From NCBI RefSeq assembly GCF_002910825.1, contig NZ_NEUB01000768.1, positions 30,714 through 94,713 of the forward strand: a DNA stretch of 64,000 nt, written 5' to 3'. A program made the translations under genes and the position numbers. The DNA is from Streptomyces sp. SM1 (GTDB lineage Bacteria > Actinomycetota > Actinomycetes > Streptomycetales > Streptomycetaceae). Positions within the stretch are counted from its first letter, which is position 1; the number at the start of each line of letters is the position of its first letter. The notes beneath the pieces are model-generated. The model ran no database searches. It worked only from the letters and a program-made list of their open reading frames with translations, and was not told the DNA's origin. Positions 18,501 to 27,608 of the stretch are shown here, in pieces.

Positions 18501-21119
18501 GGTCGCGCCTCCGGTCATCACCGGGTCGAAGTAGCCGCTGGGCGCAGCGACGTTGTTCCGGTCCTTGCCGGTGAGTACCGTCATGTTCCGCCCGCCGGTG
18601 AGCCGCCAGGCGTCGAAGCGGTTGTCGTCAGCCGGGTCAGTTTGGTCGCGCTGGGCCCGGTACTCGGCGTAGATCGTCGAGCCGGCCTTGATTTCGTTGG
18701 AGTAGCGCACACGGCGCGCCTCGGTCTGCAGGATCGCGGCCGTCCACTCGTCCAGGTGCTCCTTGATCTCGCCGGTGGACTCGTCGAGCTGGTACGTGGT
18801 GGCGCGCTCGATGAAGTCGATCGGGTGCTTCGTGCCGTACAGCTGCGAGTAGACCGCGTTGAGCGAGGAGGGCTCGCCGGTCTCGCTGCGCCCGGCGATG
18901 AGGTCGCCGGCGATCTGGTACTGGATGCGCTCGTGCATGAGCTGCTCGTAGCCGCGCAGGCGCGTGCGTTCCTCGACCGAGGTCGGAGCCTCGCCCGGAG
19001 TCTGGGCCGTGATCGTGGCCTCGTAGCCCGGCACGACCAGGGCGTTATCCCCGCTGGCGAAGGCGGTGGTGATCTCGCCGTACTCGCCGACATCGAAGAC
19101 CTGGCCGATCTCACCCGAGATCGGAGTCCCCTTGCCGTCACGGCGCTGCTTCTCGCCGCTCCAGCGGATGACGCCCTGCTCGTCGACCAGGATCTCGGAG
19201 ACCGTCGCCGCGTTGCGCTCGATGCTCTCGCGCACGGTGGCCCCGATGCGCCGCATGAATGCAGATTCGTGATCGGCGATCGGCACGGAGCGCTCGGCGT
19301 TGAAACGGACGAGCCGGTCCTTGAACCGGGTCGTCTGGAAGGTCGAGCCCATCATCTCGTCGGGGGAGATTCCGCAACGACGAAGCGCCGAGGCGAGGTT
19401 GTCGAGGTTCGACCACTGCCCGGTGGGGCTGGTCATGTACCGCGCCACCCGGTCCGGGTTGAAGCGCTGGTCGACCCACTCGCCGTCGACGTCGTGGGGC
19501 TCCGCCTCCCAGGTCCCGATGAGTTCGAAGGGGACGTCCTCGGCGTGCTGCCGGACCTTCTCGACGGCGGTGCCGCCGTAGACGAGGTTGCCCATCTCGG
19601 GCACCTCCTCGGCCTGCAACTCGCCGATCTCCTCCAGCCTTTCCTGGTACATCTCTTCGGTCGCCCCCGGGCGCAGCAGATCGCTGTGCGCGCCGGTGAG
19701 GACGTCCCAGTAGGAGCGCTGGATCGCAGCGACCTCAGAGTCAGCCGAGTACTCCGGCGGCTCGATCGCATCCAGCTGTCCGCCGGTTCGCTCCAGCTCG
19801 GCCTCAGCACGAGCGATCAGGTCTTCGACGCCAAGAGCTGCCTGCAGGTTCTGCCGCGCGCTCTCGACGGCGGCCTTCGCGTAGGCCTCAGCGGGCTGGG
19901 CGTCGATGAAGAAGGTCGGCAGGGAGCGGTTCTTCGCGTCCCGGCGCAGCATCACCTTCGACCCGGGCCGGGGACCGGACTCGCCCGGGGCCACATAGTT
20001 GCCGACCACGAACATCGACTCCCGGTCGACGTGGTAGCTGTCGGGCACATCCACCAGCGTGCGGCCACGGCCGCGCTCCTGGTGCGTCGTGCCCATCTCG
20101 CCGGCGGCGTGCCCCGGAAGATCCGTGCGCTCGATGCGGTGGCCCTGGGCGAAGCGCAGCAGCTGAACGGCTTCCGTCGGCGAGGGGGAGTAGACCGCCA
20201 TGCCGCCGGGGACCCGGTAGTTCGTCGAGTAGCGCAGCACGGTGCCGTTGTCGTAAATCCGGGCTCCGGCGTACTCCTCCTGGCGCGTGTCGGTGAGGCG
20301 GATCTCCATGCCGGTCTGGGCGATCTTCGCCTTGATCTGACCGGGCTCGCGGTCGCGCATCACCTCGTAGGACACGCCCTGGGCCTTCAGCTCTTCGAGC
20401 AGTGCTGCCGAGCGTGCCACGGCGCGCCGGGACATGAAGCGGTTGCGGTCGACACGGTTCGTCTGGGGATCCCGGCCGCCGTCGATGACCCACTCGCGGA
20501 CCTGGTCGTACTCCTGCTGGCTCATCTTGTCCATCAGCGCGGTGAGCCCAGCGGCGTCATCGTTCGTCATCGCTCGGCCGGCCTCGAAAGGTTTGCCCTC
20601 GTCGTCGATGCGCCAGAGCACCATGTTCCCGCGACGGGGATCGGCCAGGGTCTCCACCTCGCCGCCGGCCACGCGTGCGATCGTCTCGTCCGGCAGGTAC
20701 ACCAGCGCAGTCCCGGCGCGCTTCACGGTCGCGCGTTCGGACCAGTCGGGGTCGTAGGGGCTGATCGGCAGCCGGGCCGACTTCGGGTCGGCCTGGGCAC
20801 CGACGCCGGTGGCACGGATGAACTCCCGCTGCGACTGCTGGTAGCTCTCGTTCTGCGGGGAATGGTCACCGAACTGCGGCTCGTAGTCGGACACCTTCTC
20901 CGCGAATGCCTGGTCGATGGCGGTGAGGCAGTCCGTGGCGCCCAGCCGCGGGTCGGCCAGCGCGGTGCCCCGCTGTCCGAGGATCTCGTCGACCCGGGCG
21001 CGGATCGCCTTGGCCTGGGAGATCGGGATGACCTGTCCGGTCTGATCCCGGGCCTGCTCGACTGCCTTGTAGTAGACGTACTCATAGAAGTACCTGCGCA
21101 GTCCGTGTGCCTTCTTCAT
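15573..21119 (-). CDS. Single-chain RNA polymerase with fused beta-like and beta-prime-like catalytic barrels, about 1848 aa
   Basis: ATG at 21119 after AGGAGG (TTG at 21125 is possible). Around residues 950-1060 the order matches RNAP beta: GWTADDPIVVSKEFA (beta: GYNFEDAIVVSE), VVGDKISDLHGNKGVIS (beta: GDKLAGRHGNKGVIS, with the catalytic Lys), then PGLDVVMSPFSLISRRNAGS (beta: VDIVLNPLGVPSRMNVG) and a Lys-rich HMAVDEKTKIYDDEQ stretch. At about residues 1370-1440 it matches beta-prime: WRDPVLRDAGVRYMRVAI (NRAPTLHRLGIQAF), then CFDGDFDGDAVAVVKLHSEA, with metal-binding Asp near 1405/1407/1409 in DFDGD, then LSVPANLL. HGTGLGGSFSQRAVRALRG near residue 1590 may be the bridge-helix or trigger-loop region. 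No N-terminal beta-prime zinc ribbon, sigma-binding coiled coil or alpha-binding segment is recognisable, and the chain is shorter than beta plus beta-prime. It has its own promoter region and heads an operon ending in HU. Confidence 0.9.
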   Translation of the reverse strand: MKKAHGLRRYFYEYVYYKAVEQARDQTGQVIPISQAKAIRARVDEILGQRGTALADPRLGATDCLTAIDQAFAEKVSDYEPQFGDHSPQNESYQQSQREFIRATGVGAQADPKSARLPISPYDPDWSERATVKRAGTALVYLPDETIARVAGGEVETLADPRRGNMVLWRIDDEGKPFEAGRAMTNDDAAGLTALMDKMSQQEYDQVREWVIDGGRDPQTNRVDRNRFMSRRAVARSAALLEELKAQGVSYEVMRDREPGQIKAKIAQTGMEIRLTDTRQEEYAGARIYDNGTVLRYSTNYRVPGGMAVYSPSPTEAVQLLRFAQGHRIERTDLPGHAAGEMGTTHQERGRGRTLVDVPDSYHVDRESMFVVGNYVAPGESGPRPGSKVMLRRDAKNRSLPTFFIDAQPAEAYAKAAVESARQNLQAALGVEDLIARAEAELERTGGQLDAIEPPEYSADSEVAAIQRSYWDVLTGAHSDLLRPGATEEMYQERLEEIGELQAEEVPEMGNLVYGGTAVEKVRQHAEDVPFELIGTWEAEPHDVDGEWVDQRFNPDRVARYMTSPTGQWSNLDNLASALRRCGISPDEMMGSTFQTTRFKDRLVRFNAERSVPIADHESAFMRRIGATVRESIERNAATVSEILVDEQGVIRWSGEKQRRDGKGTPISGEIGQVFDVGEYGEITTAFASGDNALVVPGYEATITAQTPGEAPTSVEERTRLRGYEQLMHERIQYQIAGDLIAGRSETGEPSSLNAVYSQLYGTKHPIDFIERATTYQLDESTGEIKEHLDEWTAAILQTEARRVRYSNEIKAGSTIYAEYRAQRDQTDPADDNRFDAWRLTGGRNMTVLTGKDRNNVAAPSGYFDPVMTGGATNQGIVRYLTTQAQVDADGRIVPGDESVAGQRAPLMALPELETLRYDPFDRQQMTASTIMQSSEVTAPAKTALMTFGGWTADDPIVVSKEFAERHRIRGAGGQERDLVVGDKISDLHGNKGVISLIVDRDMPLQDAQEQDVVEEVNWFRTNPGLDVVMSPFSLISRRNAGSARELMSGNVSDLRSPNGELRPSALGEMRFVVTHMAVDEKTKIYDDEQVRAGKGRKASSQLAWALQSQDCPAIMREFYGHNSGAESNLREYLLVTGMDMEADGTLRVVGQAEGIDERPERRFIPMPELLRTQPRKEGQLPGLNTTAMRKSFGDLIGDRGGDMEIPFPLTYPTGEQTETMSASSWKLPVMSSHLRSGQEFEDGSSVTHDYTRSYQDVFVEACRYRYMTEQLDGQGLSAEKRSEVRRGMSESVSRAQRAFEAITTDVQNRVLTGKNNIFKTGLMASRLTDSATMVWTADPRLDVDQVALSSVKAEQLGLAEGDHALVWRDPVLRDAGVRYMRVAIDDRLTGAAINPVMDACFDGDFDGDAVAVVKLHSEAAKGEALAKLSVPANLLDTGVVKGDGSHPLAMQVSLDTQVALSKDTALAEELESSRSEANRLRLQALTGAESPEDIKLDQQVVTEELSALYRQAQRGEFGAALTFSDREAHLQSVREVCVKTGAKGSEKKLTDYARNLGDAQGTPGITQADQEASMFATAIKAHGTGLGGSFSQRAVRALRGEDLKAVLEVTYPVTQSILQAKHDAAEARHKYAMLQGPGRELWRGRSIEHVGPGQWRTAFLDGEPVQATAEEWEKKFIEFYESKEGFGVTVNPAYVARVASSLEDPKTGLIRNLEEDPSLRGTVMDRMAYGGGFEALVQAAKNRESVYDGEKNEQFASSGTRKARAEMSRQLDQLSSAEAQGLDSAAIAVDDSAVKRDVISQDAGASRTRGSHRRSAHAVGVGASRPVYTPSIEIDQPQGDDDYGAGY

Positions 21120-21178
21120 AGTCAATCAGCCTCCTGCGGACGCTCGGGGTTACATAAGCATGTATAGAGCCTACTCTG

Positions 21179-21190
21179 CCTATCGAAAGG
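21179..21190 (-). promoter_or_regulatory. CYTNTCGA box ahead of the RNA polymerase operon
   Basis: CCTTTCGATAGG (near-palindrome) on the - strand, 60 bases before the polymerase ATG, with TATACATG about 16 bases further on. It lies between the upstream terminator (21212-21263) and the gene, so it is well placed to be the operon promoter. Confidence 0.55.
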
Positions 21191-21211
21191 AAGTGAGGGA
21201 TCATCCAGAAA

Positions 21212-21263
21212 GGCCAGTGCCGAGGCAGTCTCCCTTAGTCGAGAGACGACCTCGGCACTGGCC
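21212..21263 (-). terminator. Intrinsic terminator of the coupling-protein gene
   Basis: GGCCAGTGCCGAGG pairs with CCTCGGCACTGGCC; the inner arms also pair (GTCTCTC...GAGAC-like). On the - strand the stem is followed by TTTCT. It separates the coupling protein from the polymerase operon. Confidence 0.75.
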
Positions 21264-21295
21264 GTGATCCTTGGCTGGCCCCAAGTGGCCGTCGG

Positions 21296-24200
21296 CTACT
21301 TCGAGTTCATCTCGATGGCCATGGCCCGGTCGAACCGGCCGTCGGCCAGCACCTCCCAGCTCGGCAGTGAGGCCAGGTACTGGTAGAAGGCCGAGTGGAC
21401 CATCACCGTCGCCAGGGACTTCAGGTCCTCCTCGGTGACGTCCCCCTCCGCGAACACCCGCGAGTCCTCGTTGTTCACATGGCCGTTGATCCGGCGGGCC
21501 GCATGGGCGTACGCGTCCGAGCGGATCTGGCTGATGTACGTCTGAGACCCGTCGGCGCTGCGCAGCTCGCCGTCGCCGCCGACCGAGAAGTGCTCGCGAT
21601 CCTGTTCCAACTCGGTCTGCGCCGACTTGTAGGCCTCACCGATCTCGATGTCCAGGCTCTTGACCTTCGCCGAGCCGTCGGGGTTGACCAGCATCTCCTT
21701 GCTGATCGTCCCCTCGGCGTAGAGCAGACGCTGCCGCTCGACGCTGACCGCCTGACTCTCGGCGACCGCAACCCCGACCTCGACGTTCTCGATGAACTGG
21801 TCCTCGTCGAACATGCTCATCCCCTCGTACGCGTCGGGGTCGACGACCACCGGAGCGTTGGGGTCCTGGCCCTCGTCGACCGTGGTCATCGTCGTGATGA
21901 CCTCCATGACCTCGTCGGCGTAGACATCGGGATCCAGGCGCTCGATGTCGACCTCCTGGTAGCTGTAGATCTCCTTGTACTGCGCCTTCGCGTCTGCGGC
22001 CTTGACTGCCTGCCGCATGCGCTTCTCCAGCATCTTCACGAAGTCCGGCTGGTTCATTCGCACGTCGAAGTCCATGGCACTGGACAGCGTCGGGATCGTC
22101 TGCAGCGAGTACGTGTGCCCCGGGTGCTTGATCGTGTTGCCCAGCAGCCGGAACGACATCGGCAGGATCGTCTGGTTGCGGTTCCAGATCGGCGCGTCGC
22201 CGGCCCGGAAGACGATCGAGTTGCGCGGCGAGAGGAATGCCATGTCGTTGTAGCTGATCAGCGGCTCTTCCTTGGTGTTCATCGTGTAGGAGACCCGGCC
22301 CTCGGTCTTGCCGCCGATGACCTTGTCGAGATCCTGGCTGATCTGCTTGCTGTCACGGTACGACCGGTGCGTCTTGCCGCTCATCTTCTCCAGCGTCTCG
22401 ATCATCGAATCGTCCGTGGACTTCAAGAAGACGATGTTCGAGGTGTTGCCCTGTACGATCTTGTCGACGCTCTCGCCGTAGACGTCGCGCAGCTGCTGCA
22501 GGGTCTGCAGGATGAGCGTGAACTGCTGCTCCTGGCCCAGGCCGATGGAGAGCATCGTCTCGAAGCCGTCGATGCCTTTGCCCTCGGACTGCAGGTTGCC
22601 GAGCTCGTCGAGCATGAACCGCGTGCGGTAGAGCGGCTTCTGGTTCGACTTCGTCATGTACGCCTGGTCGGCGCTCACGTCGAACAGCTGCTTGACCAGG
22701 ATCAGGATCAGCTTCGCGTACTTCATCAGGTGGGGTGGAGTCACCAGGAACAGCGCCTTGGGGGACTCCGAGTAGCGCGACAGCGTCTGCGTGATCGCCC
22801 GTGCCTGGTACGAGACCTTCTCCGGGTTGCCGACGCCGGAGAAGTCGAGTCGCGTGTCCGGGTAGAGCGTGTCCCCGGGCTGGAAGGACAGGATCTTCCC
22901 GTCCCGGGTGCCGCCCTCACGCACCGGCTTCAGCTCACGCATCACGCCGTTCTTCACGATCTTATTGCCCGTCACCGGCTCGACCACGTAGTGCCGGCCG
23001 TTGAGCGAGACCTGGTAGTTCTTCGTGAAGCTGAAGTAGAAGGTGCGCACCAGCATCTTTGTCTGCGGGTTGACCAGCTCCAGCTTGAGCCAGGCCTCGT
23101 CGTCAGGGAACTTGCCCTTGAAGTTGTACCGGGCCCAACCCTCGCGGCCGACGATCTCCTCGTGCTCGAAGTCCTCACCCAGGTTCTCGGTGAACATCGG
23201 GTCCGCGTAGGCCGACCACACGGCTTGCTGACCGACGAGGTGGTCGCGCTTGACGTAGTTCGGCGCGAAGCGCACGCCGAGGCGACGCGGGAAGCTCAGG
23301 CCGGCCAGGTCGGTGTTCTGCGAGGGCTTGCCCGAGGTCAGCGTCGAGATCGTGGGGTCGGTGAAGAACGACATGGCGGTGATCGCGATTCCGTACACCG
23401 AGGCCAGCATCTTCTCCGCCCCGGCCATCGAGCGCAGCGCGTTGTGGGCGTTGCCCACCAGCGTGCGCATGTTGTTGCGGGGCAGCTCCTCGCTCGCGTT
23501 GAAGTACAGGCTGAGCATGTCCTGATCGGCCTTGCCCTCCCACATGAAGGCCTGGGCCGCAGCCTTCTCCTGCTCCTCGGCCAGGGCGTCCTCGTTGTTC
23601 TCGAACTCGCCGGCCTTGACCCGCTTCTCCAGCTCGGCCTCAGGGTTCTTGATCTTCTTCGAGCTCATCTGCACGAAGAGCTGGTAGCAGTTGTAGAGCG
23701 TGGCCTTGCCCCAGAGGTCATCGAGCTTCTGCTCCAGCAGCGCCGGGTCCATATTCAGCACGGCTGCGGCGCTGCGCAGCTCCCGCTCCTCCTCCAGATA
23801 GAAGTCGATGAGTCCGTAGGCCGCGCGCTTGAAGGCGTTGTTGGCGGCGTTGGGCCAGACCGGGTCCTCGCCGCCGTCGAGCGGAAAGAAGATCCCGGCG
23901 ATGTTCTCCACGTACAGCGCGCACTTGGTGAAGTTGCCCTCACGCGCCGCGTCGGCCGCCAGTCCCAGGGGGTTGTAGATGTCGGTCTTCATGGAGTTGA
24001 TCAGGTTGAACTGCACCGGCTCGAACCCGCGTGTGACCAGGGGCACGTAGTTCTTCACCAACAACTCGCCCTTGGGGTCGTTGATGACCATGTTCGAGGG
24101 CTTCTTCTCCCGCGACCACATGTCGATGATCGGCTCGATGTACGTCTGGCCCTTACCGGCTCGGGTGATGGCCAGCACCATGGTGTTCACCGGCGCGGTA

Positions 24201-25342
24201 TCGACCACGTACGCCCCGGCCGGGCGCTGGACCTCGTACGCCGGGAACTCCCAGTCCTTCTTGATCAGGTCAGCGACGGTCTTGTACGTGTCCGATCCGA
24301 AGCCGAGCTTGTCCCGGTTCTTGCCGTCAGGGTTGTACGGGATCCGTGCCGTGTCGTACTTCTGCCGCAGCGTCTTGTCATCGGGGAGCCCGGATGCCTC
24401 GAACAGCTCGTCGCCGAAGTCTTCGTCGATGATCGGCAGGGTCTGCGTCAGCGGATCGCCCTCGTCGTCGTCCATGACCTCGCCGGCGTAGTAGACGAGG
24501 TTCCCCTCCTCATCGATGACGTCCTTCTTGGCGCGCTGGGCGACCTCGACGGTGCCCAGGCCCTTCTTCTTGAGCATCATGTGGCTGAGCATCGAGCTGA
24601 CCTGCACGCTTGAGTGAGCACCGGCGTCGGGGAACCAGTCGTAGTTCTGCTGGATCTCTTCCGGCAGGGAGATGTGCTGGTCGTTCTGGTACTGGTTGAT
24701 GTCGCTCGTGGTGTTCATCAGGTTCGCCGCGGCGACCTTCCGCGAGAACCACGTACCGATGATGAGGGCGACCATCAGACCCGAGCCGAGCGTGATGAAG
24801 AGCTTGAACCCCGAGACGTCGGCCAGCTGCTCGCCGACCGTCGTCTCGCTCTTCTTGGGCTCAGCCGGCTTCTCGGCGCTGGGCTTGCCGTCCTTCGCCG
24901 CGGTGTACCAGCTGGGGACCGGAACAGCCTCAGCGCTGTGGTAGCACTTCGCCTTCACGTCCGGGTTGCCGTCCTTGGCCAGGGGCCGGTAGCACTTCAC
25001 GACCGAGCCGCCCGCACCCGTCGTGGTGTCCTGGACGTAGTACACGCTCGGCTTGCCGGTGCCGTTGCCGGGCACGCCCGAACCCACGGACGCGCCCACC
25101 GAGAGCACCGCCGTGGCGATGAGGGAGTAGAAGACCCAGGCGACGATCATCACCAGCACGCCGGTAATCACCGCGACGACGATGCCCGGTCTGGTCGACC
25201 TCAGAGTCAGGAACGTGCTGCGGTCCAGCTGCTGGTTGTCGTGGACGTCTCGGTTCGTCAGCGTCTCGCCGGGCGTCCGCGCCGAGATCTTGTCCCAGCT
25301 GCTCGCCTTCGGCCGTGTTGCCTTCCGCCTGTTCGTGGCCAT
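21296..25342 (-). CDS. VirD4/TraG-type conjugative coupling ATPase, 1348 aa
   Basis: ATG at 25342 (MATNRRKATRPKASSWDKIS). Two N-terminal membrane spans (about residues 53-80 and 185-202) anchor a cytosolic ATPase. The Walker A is an altered form, AITRAGKGQTYIEP (Lys near 397); MVINDPKGELL follows near 418, a hallmark of VirD4/TraG proteins, and the Walker B is RFMLDELGNLQSEGKG near 908. The ring-interface segment LGQEQQFTLILQTLQQLRDV follows. At 1348 aa it is about twice a typical VirD4, with an insertion between Walker A and B and a long C-terminal tail that may bind substrates. Its role would be to bring the relaxase-DNA complex to the channel. It follows the coiled-coil protein after a 135-base gap. 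Confidence 0.85.
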   Translation of the reverse strand: MATNRRKATRPKASSWDKISARTPGETLTNRDVHDNQQLDRSTFLTLRSTRPGIVVAVITGVLVMIVAWVFYSLIATAVLSVGASVGSGVPGNGTGKPSVYYVQDTTTGAGGSVVKCYRPLAKDGNPDVKAKCYHSAEAVPVPSWYTAAKDGKPSAEKPAEPKKSETTVGEQLADVSGFKLFITLGSGLMVALIIGTWFSRKVAAANLMNTTSDINQYQNDQHISLPEEIQQNYDWFPDAGAHSSVQVSSMLSHMMLKKKGLGTVEVAQRAKKDVIDEEGNLVYYAGEVMDDDEGDPLTQTLPIIDEDFGDELFEASGLPDDKTLRQKYDTARIPYNPDGKNRDKLGFGSDTYKTVADLIKKDWEFPAYEVQRPAGAYVVDTAPVNTMVLAITRAGKGQTYIEPIIDMWSREKKPSNMVINDPKGELLVKNYVPLVTRGFEPVQFNLINSMKTDIYNPLGLAADAAREGNFTKCALYVENIAGIFFPLDGGEDPVWPNAANNAFKRAAYGLIDFYLEEERELRSAAAVLNMDPALLEQKLDDLWGKATLYNCYQLFVQMSSKKIKNPEAELEKRVKAGEFENNEDALAEEQEKAAAQAFMWEGKADQDMLSLYFNASEELPRNNMRTLVGNAHNALRSMAGAEKMLASVYGIAITAMSFFTDPTISTLTSGKPSQNTDLAGLSFPRRLGVRFAPNYVKRDHLVGQQAVWSAYADPMFTENLGEDFEHEEIVGREGWARYNFKGKFPDDEAWLKLELVNPQTKMLVRTFYFSFTKNYQVSLNGRHYVVEPVTGNKIVKNGVMRELKPVREGGTRDGKILSFQPGDTLYPDTRLDFSGVGNPEKVSYQARAITQTLSRYSESPKALFLVTPPHLMKYAKLILILVKQLFDVSADQAYMTKSNQKPLYRTRFMLDELGNLQSEGKGIDGFETMLSIGLGQEQQFTLILQTLQQLRDVYGESVDKIVQGNTSNIVFLKSTDDSMIETLEKMSGKTHRSYRDSKQISQDLDKVIGGKTEGRVSYTMNTKEEPLISYNDMAFLSPRNSIVFRAGDAPIWNRNQTILPMSFRLLGNTIKHPGHTYSLQTIPTLSSAMDFDVRMNQPDFVKMLEKRMRQAVKAADAKAQYKEIYSYQEVDIERLDPDVYADEVMEVITTMTTVDEGQDPNAPVVVDPDAYEGMSMFDEDQFIENVEVGVAVAESQAVSVERQRLLYAEGTISKEMLVNPDGSAKVKSLDIEIGEAYKSAQTELEQDREHFSVGGDGELRSADGSQTYISQIRSDAYAHAARRINGHVNNEDSRVFAEGDVTEEDLKSLATVMVHSAFYQYLASLPSWEVLADGRFDRAMAIEMNSK

Positions 25343-25414
25343 CGTGATCCCTTAATCTCGAGCCTCGCTCGTCCTGCTGTCCTGCTGTCCGGTGCGCCTG
25401 CCTGCGCAGACGAC

Positions 25415-25447
25415 GACGGCGCATGGGGAATGGGCCCATGCGCCGTC
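25415..25447. other. Intercistronic inverted repeat
   Basis: GACGGCGCATGGG pairs with CCCATGCGCCGTC around a short loop, between the coiled-coil gene and the coupling-protein gene. There is no T-run on the - strand, so it may be a processing or attenuation hairpin rather than a terminator. Confidence 0.45.
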
Positions 25448-25477
25448 AGATCACCCCGTCGGTCATGACCGGTCCGC

Positions 25478-27544
25478 TCAACGGGTCAAGACCACCCCGA
25501 CGATGAAGCCGGCCGCGCCCATCAGGAGCGAGAGCGTGACGATCATGACGACGAGGATCTTGTTCGAGCGGCTTTGCATCTCGGAGGCCCGCGCCAGCTC
25601 GTTGGCGTAGGACTCCTTGTCGGCCTGCATCTCCGCCAGGCGCACCTCATACCGCCTGGCCACTGAATCCTCGACCGTCGACAGCTGCTGGAGCAGGTCG
25701 GTGACCCGTGCCACCTGGGAGTTGGTCTTCTCCTTCTCCAGGTCGAGGTTGTGCTGCCACTCGGCGTCCCGAGCCGTCATCTGCGTGATGGCGTCCTTGC
25801 GGTTGCGTTCGAGCTCGTCCTCCATCCGGCGGATCCGGTCGGCGTGCTCAGAGCGCACCGACTCCAGGAGGTCCTGCTGCTCCCGGCGCAGGGCGCCGAT
25901 CTCGTCCGTGGTCCGCAGGTGCTCGGCCAGCGCCTCGGACTGGGCGATGTCGGCCTTGCGGTTGTCGTCGACGATCCGCTGGATCTCGGACTTCCACTGG
26001 TTCAGGCGCTCTTCCTCGGCCGCCAGGTATTTTGACTGCTGCTCGGCCAGCACCTCGAAGATCCGCGTCTGCCCGGTCTGCATCTTCAGCGTCGCGTCCG
26101 AACGCCGGACCCGCAGGATCTCCTGCTGGTTGTGCGCGTGGGTGTCCTCGATGTCCCGCTCGATCCCGGCGATGGAGTCGGTCTGCTCGCGCTCCATCTT
26201 CGAGCGGTTGCGCTCCTTGTACTGCAGTTCCGCCGAGAGCGCCGCCTGCTGGGCCACCTTGGAGGCCTGAGACTCGTAGTCCTTGGCGATCTCCGCCCGG
26301 CGGGCCCGGATCTTCTCATCCTTCTCCGTCTGCCGCTGCTGGTGCTCGGCCTCGGCGGCGTCCTTCAGCAGCTTGTACCGGGAGCCCGCGCGGTCGGTGG
26401 CCACATCGCGGATGACCTGCTCGGTGTGCGCCGACATGAGGTTGACGTAGAGCGCACGCAGCTCATCCTCATGCGCGGAACGGAGCTGCATCAGGTCTGC
26501 GTTGGCCTGCCGGTTGAGCTGGGCGACCTGGTCCCCGAGCCACTCCGTCGCGCCCTCGGGCACAGCGATCTGCACGACCGGCGCGCCGATGGCGAAGGTT
26601 GCGTTGAACTCATCGAGCCGGACGTCCAGGTCCAGCTCCTCGGAGAGGAACCGACGGGCGATGACGTCGCGCACCTGGGCCTGATCGGCCAGCAGCACAG
26701 TGTCGCCGGCCTCCTGGTAGTCGCCCTCGACGCCGTAGCCGGCGTCGGTCTCGTCGAAACCCTCGTAGCCGGCCACCTCGTCGCCGTCGTAGTCCGGCTC
26801 CGACTCGACCGAGACGGCGCCCGCGTCGTCGATACCTGCGGCGTCCTCGCCGAGCATGGATGCGTCCGCCCCTTCATCCGCGTCGACGACGTCGCTGAAG
26901 AGCGGCTCGTCGTCCAGGCCCTCGGCAGCCCCCTCGTCACCGGGGATTCCGTCGAAGATCGCATCCCCCTCGTCCTCCCCGAGGACCGCGGGGGCAGTGG
27001 CTCCAGCCTCGGCGACCAGGCCGCTGTGCTCCTCCCATGCCTTCTTGCCCACGGCTTCTTCGAGGCTCGTGGTACCTGCAGCGACAAAGCGTGCCTGCGC
27101 GAAGGTCGCATCGTTCACGAGATCGACGAGCAGATCGCCGCTGGGCTTCTGCCACACGACGGCCCAGGCGTAGGTGGCACCGGTGAGCAGCGAGTACTCC
27201 TCCATGCGCGCGAGAGTCTCGTCGGTGGGGATGATGCCGAAGACCTCCTCTTCGAGCATCTCCGCCGTGGCCACCGTGCGGATCTGGTCGGAGCTGATGA
27301 GCTCGATGATCGAGCCCTTCGCCTCGTCCCGGCCGTGCCGCTTGCTCAAGCCACCGATCGAGTCGGCTGCGAGCACGAGCATCACCCAGGCCGTACTGCT
27401 GGGAAAGACGAACTGCGTGTTCGACCGCAGCAGCTCTACCGCCGCCGGGATTGCCGTTTCTCTCACCACGGAGGCCAGAAGCTCGTCGGGCTTCTTCTTC
27501 CGCTCCTTCCTGCGGCTTCCCGTTGCCGTACCCAGAATGCCCAT
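25478..27544 (-). CDS. Tail-anchored coiled-coil protein, 688 aa
   Basis: ATG at 27544 after GGAGGGATC. Residues 1-180 form a globular domain; 180-285 are very acidic (DDEPLFSDVVDADEGADAS); about 340-650 are a nearly continuous coiled coil (QRQTEKDEKIRARRAEIAKD, DELERNRKDAITQMTARDAE); and the last 25 residues are a membrane helix (ILVVMIVTLSLLMGAAGFIV). It is thus a tail-anchored protein with a long cytosolic rod. It lies between the AAA+ protein and the coupling ATPase, so it could link the two at the membrane. No known family name. Confidence 0.65.
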   Translation of the reverse strand: MGILGTATGSRRKERKKKPDELLASVVRETAIPAAVELLRSNTQFVFPSSTAWVMLVLAADSIGGLSKRHGRDEAKGSIIELISSDQIRTVATAEMLEEEVFGIIPTDETLARMEEYSLLTGATYAWAVVWQKPSGDLLVDLVNDATFAQARFVAAGTTSLEEAVGKKAWEEHSGLVAEAGATAPAVLGEDEGDAIFDGIPGDEGAAEGLDDEPLFSDVVDADEGADASMLGEDAAGIDDAGAVSVESEPDYDGDEVAGYEGFDETDAGYGVEGDYQEAGDTVLLADQAQVRDVIARRFLSEELDLDVRLDEFNATFAIGAPVVQIAVPEGATEWLGDQVAQLNRQANADLMQLRSAHEDELRALYVNLMSAHTEQVIRDVATDRAGSRYKLLKDAAEAEHQQRQTEKDEKIRARRAEIAKDYESQASKVAQQAALSAELQYKERNRSKMEREQTDSIAGIERDIEDTHAHNQQEILRVRRSDATLKMQTGQTRIFEVLAEQQSKYLAAEEERLNQWKSEIQRIVDDNRKADIAQSEALAEHLRTTDEIGALRREQQDLLESVRSEHADRIRRMEDELERNRKDAITQMTARDAEWQHNLDLEKEKTNSQVARVTDLLQQLSTVEDSVARRYEVRLAEMQADKESYANELARASEMQSRSNKILVVMIVTLSLLMGAAGFIVGVVLTR

Positions 27545-27608
27545 TGATGCACGATCCCTCCGCTAATAAAACACAGTTCACCTGGTTTATGAGTATCTTA
27601 TCGCCTCT

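Noticed and set aside
15573..21119. Ordinary chromosomal rpoB-rpoC
   Set aside because: Both barrels are in one reading frame, the chain is far shorter than beta plus beta-prime, most canonical segments are missing, and the neighbours are transfer genes.
17754..21167. 1137-aa open frame on the + strand
   Set aside because: It is the antisense shadow of the RNA polymerase gene; composition is Leu/Val/Gly/His/Arg biased as expected of a reverse frame, and no motif is present.
21395..24613. 1072-aa open frame on the + strand
   Set aside because: Antisense of the coupling-protein gene, which has clear ATPase motifs.
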